Source: Quercus robur (taxonomy: Eukaryota; Streptophyta; Magnoliopsida; Fagales; Fagaceae). Taken from it: a stretch of DNA of 64,000 nucleotides. Of the stretch, positions 12,603-24,310 are shown piece after piece. Numbering within the stretch: the first letter of the stretch is position 1; each line of letters begins with the position of its first letter. The notes under the pieces were generated by a model, which was not told the origin of the DNA, searched no databases, and was given only the letters and a program-made list of their open reading frames with translations. Made by a program: the position numbers and the translations under genes. The stretch lies in contig NC_065541.1 of assembly GCF_932294415.1 (NCBI RefSeq), positions 57,530,290 to 57,594,289 on the forward strand, in the 5' to 3' direction.

Positions 12603-12895
12603 CTATGCAGCCACTAATATTTACTTATTGTTTTACTATGGGAGGCTATAACGTATTTGAGACTTTTTGGAATTTTTTCTTCATATTAATGTAATGATGG
12701 TTGAGTTTTGTAGACCTTATTGAACAAAATCCACAAGAATTTCTTGAAATTAATACTTTATTAAATTTATTTAGTAATTGAATATAAGTTACCCTACCCC
12801 TGGAGGACTAATTTGAACTATGATGCTGTAAAAGGACTAATAATATAACAAACTAACAACAGTAACATATTTATTGGGCTTTATTGTTGTCTTTT
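12603..12895 (-). mobile_element. 293-bp internal region between two same-oriented LTR ends
   Basis: It is bounded by TGTTAGGGTAC read leftward at 12602 and by an LTR 3' terminus at 12896 (TGTTAGGGTGCAG on the plus strand). It therefore looks like the complete interior of a minus-oriented element. It has no open frame of note, and I could not see a standard tRNA-Met primer site next to the LTR end. Confidence 0.5.
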
Positions 12896-13045
12896 TGTTA
12901 GGGTGCAGTCTCTATCTCTTGCTTGGGTGGGTTTACACAACACCAAAAGCCTTTGGGCTTTATTTCAAGAGCCCATTGTCGAGTTTCGGCTTGGCTACCC
13001 CATATTCTATTTGGGAACATCAAAATTTTTCCCTCAACACACATT
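12896..13045 (-). mobile_element. Truncated LTR 3' end
   Basis: It matches the terminal 165 bp of the plus-oriented LTR (9600-9760) in reverse complement. The shared block on its plus strand reads CTTGCTTGGGTGGGTTTACA, then CCTTTGGGCTTTATTTCAAG and TATTCTATTTGGGAACATC. The short open frame here is conserved in both copies (MQ(P/S)LSLAW..LHNT.SLWALFQ), but it is terminal LTR sequence and I see no evidence that it is a gene. Confidence 0.55.
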
Positions 13046-13560
13046 AATTTTCTCTGACTTTCAATTCTTTCATTTTACCTTACATGAATTCTTATTATCA
13101 TTATCACTACCGTCATGACAATTGCCACCAATAGTATTTTCTATTTTTGCCATTGTGATTACCATCATTATCGCCTCACCACCAACATCACTGTTCCTAT
13201 ATCACCACATCATACAATTTTCAATGTCATTGCCACACTAGATTATTTGTAATGCTATTGTTACAACTATTACTGCTATTGCCACCATTACCTACCTCTA
13301 TCACGACCACCATCACCTCTCTACTGCCACTGCCATTGCCACCACTCTTACTATCACTGCATTGTCATCATTGCTACACCACTACCATAGTATTTTCTAT
13401 TTTTGAAAAAGATTTCTACAATTTTTTTTTTCTTCTTATCCATGCAAAATACAAATATATCATTTTATTATCTTTTATGTGTTTGATTAATATTTTTTAA
13501 AGGTGAACTATATTTTTCTTACTTCTATTGTAATGTGCTATATTTGCCTAATATACAGGT
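13046..13560. repeat. CAT/CCA-rich low-complexity DNA
   Basis: Irregular trinucleotide-like repeats of CAT, CAC and ACC run through about 13080-13400, followed by T-rich sequence and an A-run at about 13565-13592. The open frames in it are compositional artefacts. Confidence 0.6.
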
Positions 13561-13753
13561 CATCAAAAAAAAAAAAAAAAAAAAAAAAAAAAGCCTAATA
13601 TACAACTAAATTGTATAAGTTTCAAAATTATTATTAAAATTTTTCATCTCTTAAGGAATAAAGAGATTATCAAGATAATCAAAACTTATCACAAAATTAC
13701 AATGTTATCTAAACCAAAATTAAGATGAAACCAAAAGAGTAAAAGATAGATTT

Positions 13754-14517
13754 TGTGGGAGGGGTGAGATCTGAGCACACAATAGGGCCCAAGGGATGGA
13801 AGGGCCCATCTACGCTTAGGTTCTAACCCAGCCCATGGATGAGAGTTCGAGGAGGAAGGACGAGGAGGCCAACTCCCCAAGGAGCCTAATGAGCAAGCCC
13901 ACCTCGAGAAGTGTTGAGCAAGCCACTTGAACCAAAGGACAGGATACTGAGGAAGACAGTAGAAACGTGCAGGTAAAGAAGAGGGGAAATATCCAAGTAA
14001 AGTAGTCATCATCTCCGCATTCAATGCACTGTACCAACTCAGCTGACCATATTAATGAAAGAATGACTCATGAACAGTAATCTTACAGCTTACAATACAC
14101 TTTACCACCTCTAGCAGAGCCTTGATGGGACAAGCATCCAAACTAAGGCTTTTGGCTGTACAAGTGGAAGACTCAAATGCAATTTGATGGACTATATAAG
14201 AAAAGGAAACCCCTCCAAATAGGGGGATGAAAAATTGAGAAGAGAACATAAAAACTGTGTAGAATCATCCTGTATTAAGGACTTGAAACTTTTTATAAAC
14301 GTTTGCTCCTCGGCCAAACCCGAGGTAGTATTATTTCTAGATTTAGTTCCTCTTTTTATCATTCATTCTACCCTTTCTCCATTAACTTGGCAATTGGACC
14401 ATAAAAGTGCATTAAAATTGACCTCGGAAGCCTACACTCTAACAAATTAATTGCAGTGAACCTTTTAAACCTAACTCCATTATTCTAAGTGGGCTTAGCC
14501 TTTTTTGGGTTTTTACA
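13754..14517 (+). mobile_element. LTR, same family as 22540-23319
   Basis: It runs from TGTGGGAGGGG to TTTTTACA and shares with the 22540 LTR the ordered words GGGCCCAAGG, GATGGGACAAGCA and GGACTATATAAGAAA (TATA at 14193-14199), plus a CCTCGG block near the end. The limits are guessed from TG...CA, and the flanks (GATTT and ACTTT) do not form a convincing duplication. Confidence 0.5.
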
Positions 14518-14659
14518 ACTTTATAATAATTTATTACTCAAAAAATTGGTGGGAATGTTCAAATTCATAGTCACGTAAATTGTGTTTTGATATAAACTCA
14601 AATTCTTATTTACAAAATAAAAAAACTAAGTATTAACCCAAACCAAAATTCAACTGAAT

Positions 14660-14801
14660 CTGAGAGAGAGAGAGAGAGAGAGATAGAGAGAGAGAGAGGA
14701 CTTTGTGATGGGAAATTAAAAAATTAAAATACCAAAACAGATATTTAAAATAAAATAAAAACTCATCAACCTTAATTAGTTATAAAAAAGAACAAAAATC
14801 T

Positions 14802-14851
<50 letters not shown>
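14660..14851. repeat. Two (GA)n microsatellites
   Basis: GA tracts lie at about 14660-14698 (interrupted by GATA) and 14805-14851 (23 uninterrupted units), separated by A-rich sequence. The surrounding 14520-15180 is AT-rich with no gene seen. Confidence 0.9.
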
Positions 14852-14855
<4 letters not shown>

Positions 14856-15218
14856 TAGTTTTTGTGTAGGAAAAATATGGATTGAATGAGAGAAATAATA
14901 TCAAATTTATACATAATAAAAGGGAAAAAAGAAGAGTCAATATATAAGAAAGAGAAAATGATGAAAGAAGTGTAACCACCAAAAGAGGAACAAAATTAGA
15001 AAAAGAGAGAGTATTAACTTTTTTTTGTCGTGGACAACTTGGAAAGAATAGGGGAGAGAGAGATAGAAATGAAGTAAGAAGAAATTTATATGAAAATTAA
15101 GATGGAAGAGGAAGGGTGGAAGTAGATGAAATGTTGAACAAAGTAAAAATGTAGAATTTAAGAAGATATAAAGGAAAAAAAAAAATTAAAAATCTCTAAT
15201 GAGAATCAAATGAAAATT

Positions 15219-15440
15219 TTAAAAAGATAGTGATTGGAGAGATGAGCTTATGGATGAGGCTTCAATGGTTGAGTAGTGGTGGGAAAGGTGTTCAAAGTTA
15301 GCAAGCTGGTGGATGAGCTTATGGATGTTAGGGATGTCCAATACAGTGGCGAGACAAATGCGTGTGAAGAGAGGGTGACCCGTTGGTGTTGGGTCTGGTA
15401 GTGCTGTGGTAGCTGGGGTTGGTGGTGCAGCTGCAGCCAT
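15219..15440 (-). pseudogene. 5' fragment of a NATA1-like N-acetyltransferase gene
   Basis: Reading leftward from ATG at 15440 the frame encodes [19 protein letters not shown], then GHPLFTRICLAT and [18 protein letters not shown]. This is nearly the same as the first 65 residues of the intact copies at 16674-17378 and 31820-32527. The frame then slips after EASS and stops, and the catalytic two-thirds is absent. The upstream flank (15441-15620) matches the upstream flank of the 31820 gene (GGGAAAGTGAGAAAGTTG, AGTTTCTGCACT, TTTTTCTAACTTG), so the duplication carried the promoter region of that gene. I see no way for it to make an active enzyme. Confidence 0.8.
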
Positions 15441-15599
15441 TTTGAGTGTTTTTTTTTTTTGGTTCATTCTTCTTGGTGTGGGAAAGTGAGAAAGTTGAGG
15501 TTTTTAGTTTCTGCACTTATACTTAATCTTTGAGAATCTAAAGTTATACTACTTGAGTTTAGTTTAAATGAAAACAGGAGGAAAGAAATTTCTCGAGTA

Positions 15600-16480
15600 A
15601 AAAATGGAAGAGTTTTTTCTAACTTGCACCATTGTTACCATCAGTCATTGTCATCATTGCTCACCACTGCCATCATTGTTATGAAATATTAGTGCCTTTT
15701 TCGTGCGAACCAAATGACAAAACATGTTTCGAGATATGGAATTAGCACCAGCTTCATACTTCATGAAATATCAGTGCATTTTCGTGAGAACCAAATGACA
15801 CAACATGTTTCAAGCACTGGAATTAGCACCAGCACCATGCTTACATATAATATTAGTACCTTTTCATGCGAACCAAATAACATGATATGTTTTCAAGAAC
15901 ATTTTTAGAGTTGCAAGCAATTATAGAAAAGCAAATGATTTTTTCCAAAAAAAAAAAGCTTTTCCACAAAGTTGAGAGATTTTTGAAGTTTCCAGGGGAT
16001 TCCCCTCCCCCTATAAAATAGATAATGATATTTCTTGTGAGTTACCTCAAATTGGGCTTTTGAGGGTAAAATTGCATTGGGTGCCCTGACCTTATTAAGC
16101 ACCTATTGTTAGCCTGCTCTACAATAGCCGATTCAAATGTTTTGCTGCGTGACAATGAATGTAACTATAGTTAAAATGTGTTGCTCTCGGAAATGTCTTC
16201 CTCCTCTTCCCAATGATTCCACGAAATCTAAAAGTAAGCCTCATCCAGACTACTGAAGATGGTTTTATTTTATTTGATACTATGAACGAATAGATGGAAA
16301 GAAAAATCCTCTCTTCCTCAATACGAAGTGATTTATCCCACTATTTTTAAAAGGAAAAGATCAGCCATGGAGGAGCGCTAGCCAATTTCAAAAGAAAAAT
16401 TTGAAACAACCAACCTAAACACACAAAACACCAGATATATTGTTTCACGCAACAAACACCAAAGACAGTAAATTTGAGGA
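15600..16480. other. Intergenic with a small internal repeat
   Basis: No gene was seen. A block containing (G/A)TG(A/C)GAACCAAATGACA, then AACATGTTTC and GGAATTAGCACCAGC occurs about three times between 15690 and 15900 in diverged tandem form. Confidence 0.5.
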
Positions 16481-16673
16481 ACTAACTAAGGATAGCATTG
16501 AAATTCTTGTTAAAAACATCAGGAATCAGGTGAGTCACAAACAAAACCCACACCAGATACAGCTCATCTTTGTCATACATTCTAATCCACTTTTCAATTT
16601 CATTTCTTGAAATCTAAAAAAACTCACAAAGTACTAAAACCCCACAAAAAGAAAAACCCATTAATTAAATGAA

Positions 16674-17393
<720 letters not shown>

Positions 17394-17436
17394 TTAATGT
17401 CGGTTTGGAAAGGGTTCTAGCTTTACGGTTCTACAG

Positions 17437-17540
17437 TTTCTATATATATATAACGTGTGGCAGTTTGGGAGTAAAAAGAGATGAGATGAATGATGACACA
17501 GTCTGAATTTTAGGAGTTTGGTTGGGGTTGGACACGTGGG
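17437..17540 (-). promoter_or_regulatory. TATA-like run and G-box upstream of the acetyltransferase gene
   Basis: On the minus strand a GTTATATATATATAG stretch (17440-17456) is about 60-75 bp upstream of the ATG. A palindromic CACGTG core (17533-17538) lies about 155 bp upstream. G-boxes bind bHLH/bZIP factors, including MYC-type jasmonate and ABA regulators. Inducible control is inferred from the family, not shown. Confidence 0.4.
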
Positions 17541-18522
17541 GTTTGAGCAAGATGTAAACATTACAGTGCTAAGATATATGAACAAGAATGCCATTTAAGA
17601 TTTAAGCCCAAATCTAAGGATTTGTTGTTTTTGGGCCTTATTATGGGAACTATATATAGCTTCTTGGGTTCAAGTCTCGCACCCAATACTTTTGAGACCA
17701 CCCTGAAATGATTTCTTTCTATAATTACCCATACACAATGTTAGGACAAAATTGAGGTGCTATTTTTTAAGTTTTCCTTTTAAAATTTAGCCTATAGATT
17801 TTTTTTATAGGATGGAAATGCATTTTTAATTAAATATAATCACATGACTGAATTTTAAGAGATGGATTTATATAACAGCAACTTAGTATTGTACCTAAGT
17901 TTTGCTCCAATGTTTTAGGACAGGAGGGCTTTCACTCATGGGTTCAAGGGGTCAAGGCAATGGAAAAGCATTCATCTTTGTCTGTGAACCATCTTTCGAG
18001 TCTTAGAATGAAGAAATGTGCGTTTTATTGTATGGTTTAAGGTTGTTTAATTCAATTGACTCCGCCGAGTTGCAGAAAAACTAGATCAACAAGCCCATTT
18101 ACCTTTTGGTCAAGGATCTAAGCACATTGAATGCAAGAGATACCCTATTCTATACTTTTCTGTATGAGAGAAACCTTCAAGCTAATACAAACTACACTGC
18201 TGTCAAAATCGATAACAATAACGTATCCTTTGAAATGATATCAACTGTTGGAAAGGATTCTTATTCATTAACTACAAGAAAACAACTGGTGTTTCATTAA
18301 AGTGTAAGACTCGTGTACATTGTCAATAGATACCCAAGCGGAAAATGCCATGCATAGAGCATTTGCGAATTGCGATTACTCTTAAAAATAAGAATAGGTA
18401 ACTTAATTTAACCCCAAAAAAAAAAGGAAAAAAAAATCTTTAACAAAACAAACAAGAGTTAGGTTCAACGAAAATTATTTATAACTTAGATATCTTATCT
18501 GTAATACTGTTGTATAATTCTT

Positions 18523-18654
18523 TCACAGTATCCTTCCAGCTAAATCTTCAAGCATCAGATTCAAGGTCTCAACAGAACCATTCTTCACTTCCTTGTCACA
18601 AGCAGCTAGGTATTCTTCAAAAGTTCCCTGGTTCTCTAAACCATATGAGAAAAT
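18523..18654 (-). CDS. Possible terminal exon of an unrecognised gene
   Basis: A minus-strand frame of 43 codons follows a good acceptor (ACACCTGCTTGCAG|ATT at 18655) and ends in TGA at 18523. It reads IFSYGLENQGTFEEYLAAC, then DKEVKNGSVETLNLMLEDLA and GRIL. The composition is like an ordinary helical protein, unlike the AT-rich noise around it. I do not recognise the family. Minus-strand frames at about 18940-19050 (PLWQSLPSVNASFSRFKYGK) and 19800-20020 could be other exons or 3'UTR, but I could not join them convincingly. It may be a gene remnant. Confidence 0.3.
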   Translation of the reverse strand: MFSYGLENQGTFEEYLAACDKEVKNGSVETLNLMLEDLAGRIL

Positions 18655-18699
18655 CTGCAAGCAGGTGTAGATTATTACACCTACTACAACATGCTACCA

Positions 18700-20050
18700 C
18701 CACCCCTTTCTCACATGATTTGAGACAAAATGTTTTCACAGACCTGGCAACTAAAGATCATGGCAAGACCACGCCTTATTGATGTTTACAAATTAGAGGT
18801 AGCAGAATACTTCACAGGAATCACAGCTGAACTTGCAATACTATTTATATCAGGAGAGAACTTCACTGAGTCTCAATCAGGCTTAAAACTGCCAGTTTCA
18901 TGACTTTCCAGATCCTCATCTGTTTTGTTTGTGTCCGAATCATTTGTTTTTTTTGTGTCTGAATTCCTTTTTACCATACTTGAATCTGCTAAACGAAGCA
19001 TTTACAGAAGGAAGAGATTGCCAAAGGGGTTCTGCCACCAATAAAGGTAAAGCCACACACACACACACACATACAGACATGACTACGATCTCAAGCAAAT
19101 ATATATAATCTAATTCAATCAGGAAAATAAGTAACTTTGCAAGATATTCATCTAAAACGCATAAATGAAACAAGGAAACTTAGCTGTACTAGCAATGACA
19201 GAAAGAAGCTCTAGTACAGACGGACAGAGTATTCTGGTCAATATAAGGACTTTCAACATTCCTGAAGTGCTCAACTCTACTATATTTTCCTATTAAAAAA
19301 AAAAAAAAAAAACCCTTGATTATATTTTCTATAATCGTTTTGGCCTCCTAGGCTTCAAACAACCTTGGTCACCATTCTAGTAAATGTTTCGTTAATGCAG
19401 CGGTCAAATGAGTAGTGTGAACTTACTACATGAGCATAGGTCAACACATAGCTAGTGTCATTGATGTCAAGTAAAAAGTTTCATTGGCATGGGGGTGACA
19501 TGAAACCTGAGAACAACATCCATAATTCATCCACTTCACCAAAAGTTCAAGCAGCAATTGAGTTTATACTGTGCACTGCTAATAATTAATTTTTAAAAAA
19601 AAGTATACACGGATTAAAAATATGGATTTGAACTACCACATGTTATAAAATTTGTATTTTCTGAATACACAGAGAATCCCATGACCATTAGATACCGGAA
19701 AAAATTTTAAAGAGGAATATGAATCAACCTGTAAGTTGGGGACATAAGCTCAGGTTAGTCTTCTAGTGCTCAACTCAATCATGATCCTTTTGTGGATTCA
19801 GGCTCTTTTCTCCTGATGCTGTCCAGTGAATGATCTTGAATGCATTGTACAGTAGTAGTGTTGTTTTTCCTTTAAAATATCAAAATTATCTGATGCAAAA
19901 CATTGCCACTTTGTTTGGCACACAAACCAAAACAAAACTGTTAATACTCTTTGATACAATCTTAGTTTGCCTTCTTTCCCGCCTATCCCAGGGAAAATTA
20001 AAGAATTTCCTATTGGCATAGTTCCATGCTAGATTTTCAGCACAACCCCA
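18700..20050. other. Region between NATA copy and PPR gene
   Basis: Mostly AT-rich. It contains a short (CA)n at about 19057-19070, an A-run at about 19294-19312 and the doubtful exon-like frames mentioned above. The part next to 20054 probably includes the 3'UTR of the PPR gene. No confident gene. Confidence 0.4.
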
Positions 20051-20053
20051 ATG

Positions 20054-21970
20054 TTAGAGATTAGGCACATAACCATACTCATGCATACGCACAGTCAATG
20101 AATTTAAAGTTACATAAATAAGGTTGGTTTCAGGATGGGTCATATCACGCGTAATAAAAGTACGCACACCATTCTTGAGCTCAATCCAACTACACCCTGG
20201 TGCCTTTTTCACATTTTGTTGCCTCATTGCCTGTCTAATATCTAATACATCTTCATATCGACCGCTTACTCCATAAATATTTGACATTAGTACATAATTT
20301 CCACAATGCTCTGGTTCAAGTTTAAGAACCTGTCGTACAACAACGTCAGCAAGATCAGCATTACCATGGAGCCGACATGCTGCTAACAAAGTCCTCCATA
20401 CCACTGGATTGGCCTCGATAGGCATTGCTTTTGCCAATTCATAAGCATCCTCAAGCTGCCCAGCTCGACCGAGCATGTCAATCACACAGGCATAATGCTC
20501 AATAGTTGGATCCACACCATATTTTGACTTCATCCGCGTCAATAACTCACGCCCATGTCTCACAAGGCCTGCATGGCTGCATGCAGACAATACCCCAATA
20601 AATGTGACAGCATCAGGCTTAATTTGTGCCTCACACATACGAGAAAACACATCCAAAGCCTCATCACCATGACCTTGCATGCCATAACCCATGATCATGA
20701 TGTTCCATGAGGCCACATCTTTATTTCTCATCTTACAAAAAACTGAATGAGCATCTCTCATACTGCCACATTTTGCATACATGTCCATAATAGCATTGTT
20801 CACTAGCACATCATCAGTATCTTTATGATTGCCATCCTTCCCCAACCCATTGACTATCATATACCCATGAATCTGTCTTCCATGCATCAGTGCAACCAGA
20901 TTAGAGCAAGCAGGAAGGACTGCTGTGATAGTAACCAAATCAGGCTTAACTCCAGCACCTAACATCCTATCAAAAAGTCTTAAAGTAACATCATAATCTC
21001 CGCATTGTCCATGAACAGATATGATTGAATTCCATGAAAATATATCTTTCTCATTTATCGTCTCAAAAATTTCCAAAGCATCTCCAATATGCATGCATTT
21101 CCCATACATATCAATCAAGGCATTGGAAACTGCGACACCTGAAACATACCCCATTTTCATCGCAAACCCATGAATTGCTCTCCCATTGTTAAACTCCTCC
21201 ATCAAAGCCAAAACCGATAACACCCCGGTAACCGTAAATCTATTAGGAACAACCCCTTCTTTACCCATTCTCTTGAAAACCTCCAAAACCTCATCCAACC
21301 TCCCAATTTGTGCATACCCATTAACCAGCGCATTCCAAAGCGCAACATCCCTCACAGGCAATTTCTCAAACACCTCCTGTGCCTCTACAATCAACCCAAA
21401 TTTCAAATAGGTATTAACCAAAGCACTGCCAATAAACACATCCAACTCCAACCCAAGTTTAAACAACAGCCCATGAATCTTCCTAACCTCCAAAACCTCC
21501 ACAATATCACAACAAGCTTTGATCACACAAGGAAAAGTAAACTTGTCTGGCCTAACATCCAACACCCTCATACGCTTATAAAACTCAAACCCATCTTCCG
21601 CAAGCCCATTTAACACAAACCCAGAAATGATTGCGTTATAGGCAAACACATTGCAATGATGGGCTTGGTGATTGAACACCAAAACAGCATCTTCCATTCG
21701 GTTGCATTTTGAGTACATGTTGATAAGGCTTGTGGTGGATACAGGAGAGTTAAGAAAGGTATTGGTGAGCATGTAAGAGTGGAGTTCTTTGCCTTTGCTG
21801 AGATTCTTGTGGTGCGCACAGCCTTGTAAAGAGGCAACGCAGGTGGAAAGGCTGTAACTTGAGTCATCAGAAAGTTTGGCATTGGATTTAGAAGATGAGG
21901 AAGAGAAGTGAAGAGACAAGCAACAAGGTTTGTGGATTCTTGATACGCATAAGACGGTCCTTGGATTCAT
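20054..21970 (-). CDS. E/E+ class pentatricopeptide repeat protein
   Basis: An intronless 638-aa protein, typical for plant PPR genes. The N-terminus (1-35) is Ser/Arg/Cys-rich with few acidic residues, consistent with organelle import. From about residue 50 there are successive PLS-type repeats with phrases such as SLINMYSKCNRMEDA, NALIDMYGKC, ASWNIMIMGYGMQGHGDEAL and PDAVTFIGVLSACSHAGLV. The E domain follows (VWRTLLAACRLHGNADLADV, NYVLMSNIYGVSGRYEDVL, KAPGCSWIEL). The end GYVPNL stops at the usual E+/DYW border, so the DYW deaminase domain is missing. Such proteins bind organellar RNA and act in C-to-U editing, usually with a partner deaminase, or in RNA processing. The overall layout resembles Arabidopsis At3g14730 (from memory). 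The RNA target is unknown. Confidence 0.93.
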   Translation of the reverse strand: MNPRTVLCVSRIHKPCCLSLHFSSSSSKSNAKLSDDSSYSLSTCVASLQGCAHHKNLSKGKELHSYMLTNTFLNSPVSTTSLINMYSKCNRMEDAVLVFNHQAHHCNVFAYNAIISGFVLNGLAEDGFEFYKRMRVLDVRPDKFTFPCVIKACCDIVEVLEVRKIHGLLFKLGLELDVFIGSALVNTYLKFGLIVEAQEVFEKLPVRDVALWNALVNGYAQIGRLDEVLEVFKRMGKEGVVPNRFTVTGVLSVLALMEEFNNGRAIHGFAMKMGYVSGVAVSNALIDMYGKCMHIGDALEIFETINEKDIFSWNSIISVHGQCGDYDVTLRLFDRMLGAGVKPDLVTITAVLPACSNLVALMHGRQIHGYMIVNGLGKDGNHKDTDDVLVNNAIMDMYAKCGSMRDAHSVFCKMRNKDVASWNIMIMGYGMQGHGDEALDVFSRMCEAQIKPDAVTFIGVLSACSHAGLVRHGRELLTRMKSKYGVDPTIEHYACVIDMLGRAGQLEDAYELAKAMPIEANPVVWRTLLAACRLHGNADLADVVVRQVLKLEPEHCGNYVLMSNIYGVSGRYEDVLDIRQAMRQQNVKKAPGCSWIELKNGVRTFITRDMTHPETNLIYVTLNSLTVRMHEYGYVPNL

Positions 21971-22056
21971 TTAAAGAAAATCTAAGCTCTCTTTTTGTGT
22001 CATTCTAGTGGCTGCTTTCACTTTCACACAATCATATGTATGTGGATGAAATGAAA

Positions 22057-22059
<3 letters not shown>

Positions 22060-22096
<37 letters not shown>
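22060..22096. repeat. (AT)n microsatellite
   Basis: About 18 uninterrupted AT units, roughly 90 bp upstream of the PPR start codon. The tract is likely in or near the promoter or leader of that gene. Confidence 0.95.
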
Positions 22097-22100
<4 letters not shown>

Positions 22101-22304
22101 AATTTCATGAAATACCATAATCATCACGTTTGAGTATAAATCAATTTTTAATTAACCTTAGTTTCTCTATTAGTTTCAAGTTGCTTGAAGTGATTCTCTA
22201 ACTTCCAAGACTAGGGCTTGAGATCCAAAAATGTCTAATTTAATAGGATTTTTGGGGAAATGAGCGAGTTAATTAATAAGAATGAGAGAATCTTAAGTGA
22301 TTAA

Positions 22305-22442
22305 GAGCTTGTTTAGTACATGTGTTTAAACACATGTTTTCAGTTTTTAAACAACATTAAACGTATTTTTACATTTTTTCACCCACATATATTTACAAAA
22401 AATACAAACAACATTACTAAAACAACGTTACCAAACGGCCGC
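22305..22442. mobile_element. 138-bp MITE, PIF/Harbinger-like, TSD TAA
   Basis: Flanked by TAA (22302-22304 and 22443-22445), with ends GAGCTTGTTTAGTAC and TACCAAACGGCCGC. The body has GTTTAAACAC and ACAACATTACTAAAACAAC, like the copy at 50358-50498. It is non-coding. Confidence 0.65.
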
Positions 22443-22539
22443 TAAGTTCCTAAATGACTAAGTCAAATTATTAAGCCCAAGTTACAAAGACCAAGTTATC
22501 AAGCCTAATTGAACTAAACTGATTTGAGGTAATTATTAA

Positions 22540-23319
22540 TGTAGGGGTAAAGGCCCAAAGGCCCAAAATCATATAATGGGCCTTGGGCCCATACGAGATG
22601 ATCAACCACGTCCGAGGAGAGGATGTAGATGCCAAAAGAGGTCCCAGTCCAATTCTTGTGGGCATGAAGTCACTTAAAGGGCAGTTCGAGGAGAAATGTC
22701 TCCTCGGGCATGATGAGTATGGCTCAACATGCACTCTGCCTACTTAAAGGACCCACCCCAACGAACATTAGTAACAAGGACGAGTCCCACAGACCCATGG
22801 CAAAGAAAGAAACGTAAGATGTCCAAGGAGAGGCTGCAGTTGTCACATTAAATGCGTTGCAGCTACTTTTTTGGCCGTATTAATGTGGAGAAGACCTGTG
22901 AACAGTGCTGCCTTAGCTACCACAACTCACAAAAAAATGGAGGCGGTGTCCGATGGGACAAGCACTCAAGTGGGAGTCTAGATAATCAACAAGTGTAAGG
23001 CCATGATGGATTCAAGGAGACTATATAAGAAATGGAGTCCTTATGAGGAAGGGCACGACAAGAAAAAGAGAGGAACAGAAAAATAACTGGAAACTTAAAG
23101 CAAGAACCAGCAAATATCTATCTCATCTCCTCGGACTGAGAATATATGAACATTAACAGGATTTTCTTGTGTCCAAGTGTTGTGTAGCCCAACCATAGCC
23201 ACTATCTACTTCGCTAAGGCCTGGTTTTGTAGCCCACTCTCTACAAATTCATTGTTTTTGAGCCCCTTGGACCAAGACCCCATACTTGTTGGGCTTGGGC
23301 CCCAAATTGAGACCCTCCA
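22540..23319 (+). mobile_element. Solo LTR, TSD ATTAA
   Basis: A 780-bp segment starts TGTAGGGGTAAAGGCCCAAA and ends GAGACCCTCCA, flanked on both sides by ATTAA (22535-22539 and 23320-23324). No coding domain or second LTR is close by, so this is a solo LTR left by LTR-LTR recombination. A TATA box (CTATATAAG, 23021-23029) sits in the usual U3/R position. The minus-strand ORF in it (22471-22734) is a chance frame. Related LTRs: 1-587 and 13754-14517. Confidence 0.88.
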
Positions 23320-23417
23320 ATTAATCATCTCAAAAGTGAACTAATTTGGAGTAAATCATCTCAAACAGGGGCGGAGCCACATAGTGGCTTGGGGGGGGGG
23401 GGGGGGCTGTGGCCCCT

Positions 23418-23451
<34 letters not shown>

Positions 23452-23606
23452 CCCCATTAGACTATGAAGAAAAAATAAATAAGCCCCCCCAACATTAGAC
23501 AGCCGGCCCCCCCTACCCATTTCTCACCCATTCTCCCAGCCCTCAATAAAAAATTAGGAACATCCTTAAATTAAAAAAAAAAAAATTATCTGTTCTACTT
23601 TCAAGC

Positions 23607-23638
<32 letters not shown>

Positions 23639-23989
23639 CAGAGCCAAGCCCACGGTGAGCCCAATAGATTACAGAGGTAGCTCGCTCACAGCAAGCCCAC
23701 GAATTCTCAACCAAAAAAAAAAAAAAAAAAAAATCAATACAGAGAATCAGAAAATGAACCCATCACGTTGCTGGCAGAGAAATCAAACCCCAATACTGCC
23801 TATACAGAGCAAATCAGCAAAAGCAAATCAAACTCTGGCAAACCAAACACAGAGTGACAAAGGAGTTTATCTAAAAAAAAAAAAAAAATCCCCAATACAC
23901 AAACCAAAACCAAACCTAGTAACCCACGGTCACGTCGCCGTGACGCCGCAGCTCGCTCGTCATCGTCGTCGTCGCTCGCCCCTCATCGC

Positions 23990-24310
23990 AGATCGCAGAT
24001 CGCAGATCGGAGATCGCTCTGCCTCTGCTCCGGTGCTCGGTGCTCGGTGCTCCCTCCGGCCCTCCCTTAAGGTATTTCTCTCTTTTTCTCTCTCTCTTTA
24101 TCTCTCTGAAATGAAAAAATGAAATGAAATTTTCGTAGATCGTAGACGGTAGATTGGTCATCGGAGATCGCAGATCGCTTTGCCTCTGCTTCGGTGCAGC
24201 GCTGCTCGTTGCTCCCTCCGGCAGTCCGGCCCTCCCTCGAGGATTTTCTCTCTGACTTTCTCTCAATCTCTCTCTCTCTATCTCACTGAATGAAAAAATG
24301 AAATGAAATT
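23990..24310 (+). repeat. Tandemly duplicated GC-rich leader of the hAT element
   Basis: A unit of about 160 bp containing GGAGATCGC(A), CTCTGCCTCTGCT, GTTGCTCCCTCCGG, CCGGCCCTCCCT and GAAATGAAATTT occurs at about 24005-24130 and again at about 24160-24310. It is much more GC-rich than the surroundings and probably belongs to the transposase promoter/5'UTR. Confidence 0.7.

Noticed and set aside
13252-13500. Leu-rich frame starting MLLLQLLLLLPPLP
   Set aside because: It comes from CAT/ACC low-complexity DNA and has no family resemblance.
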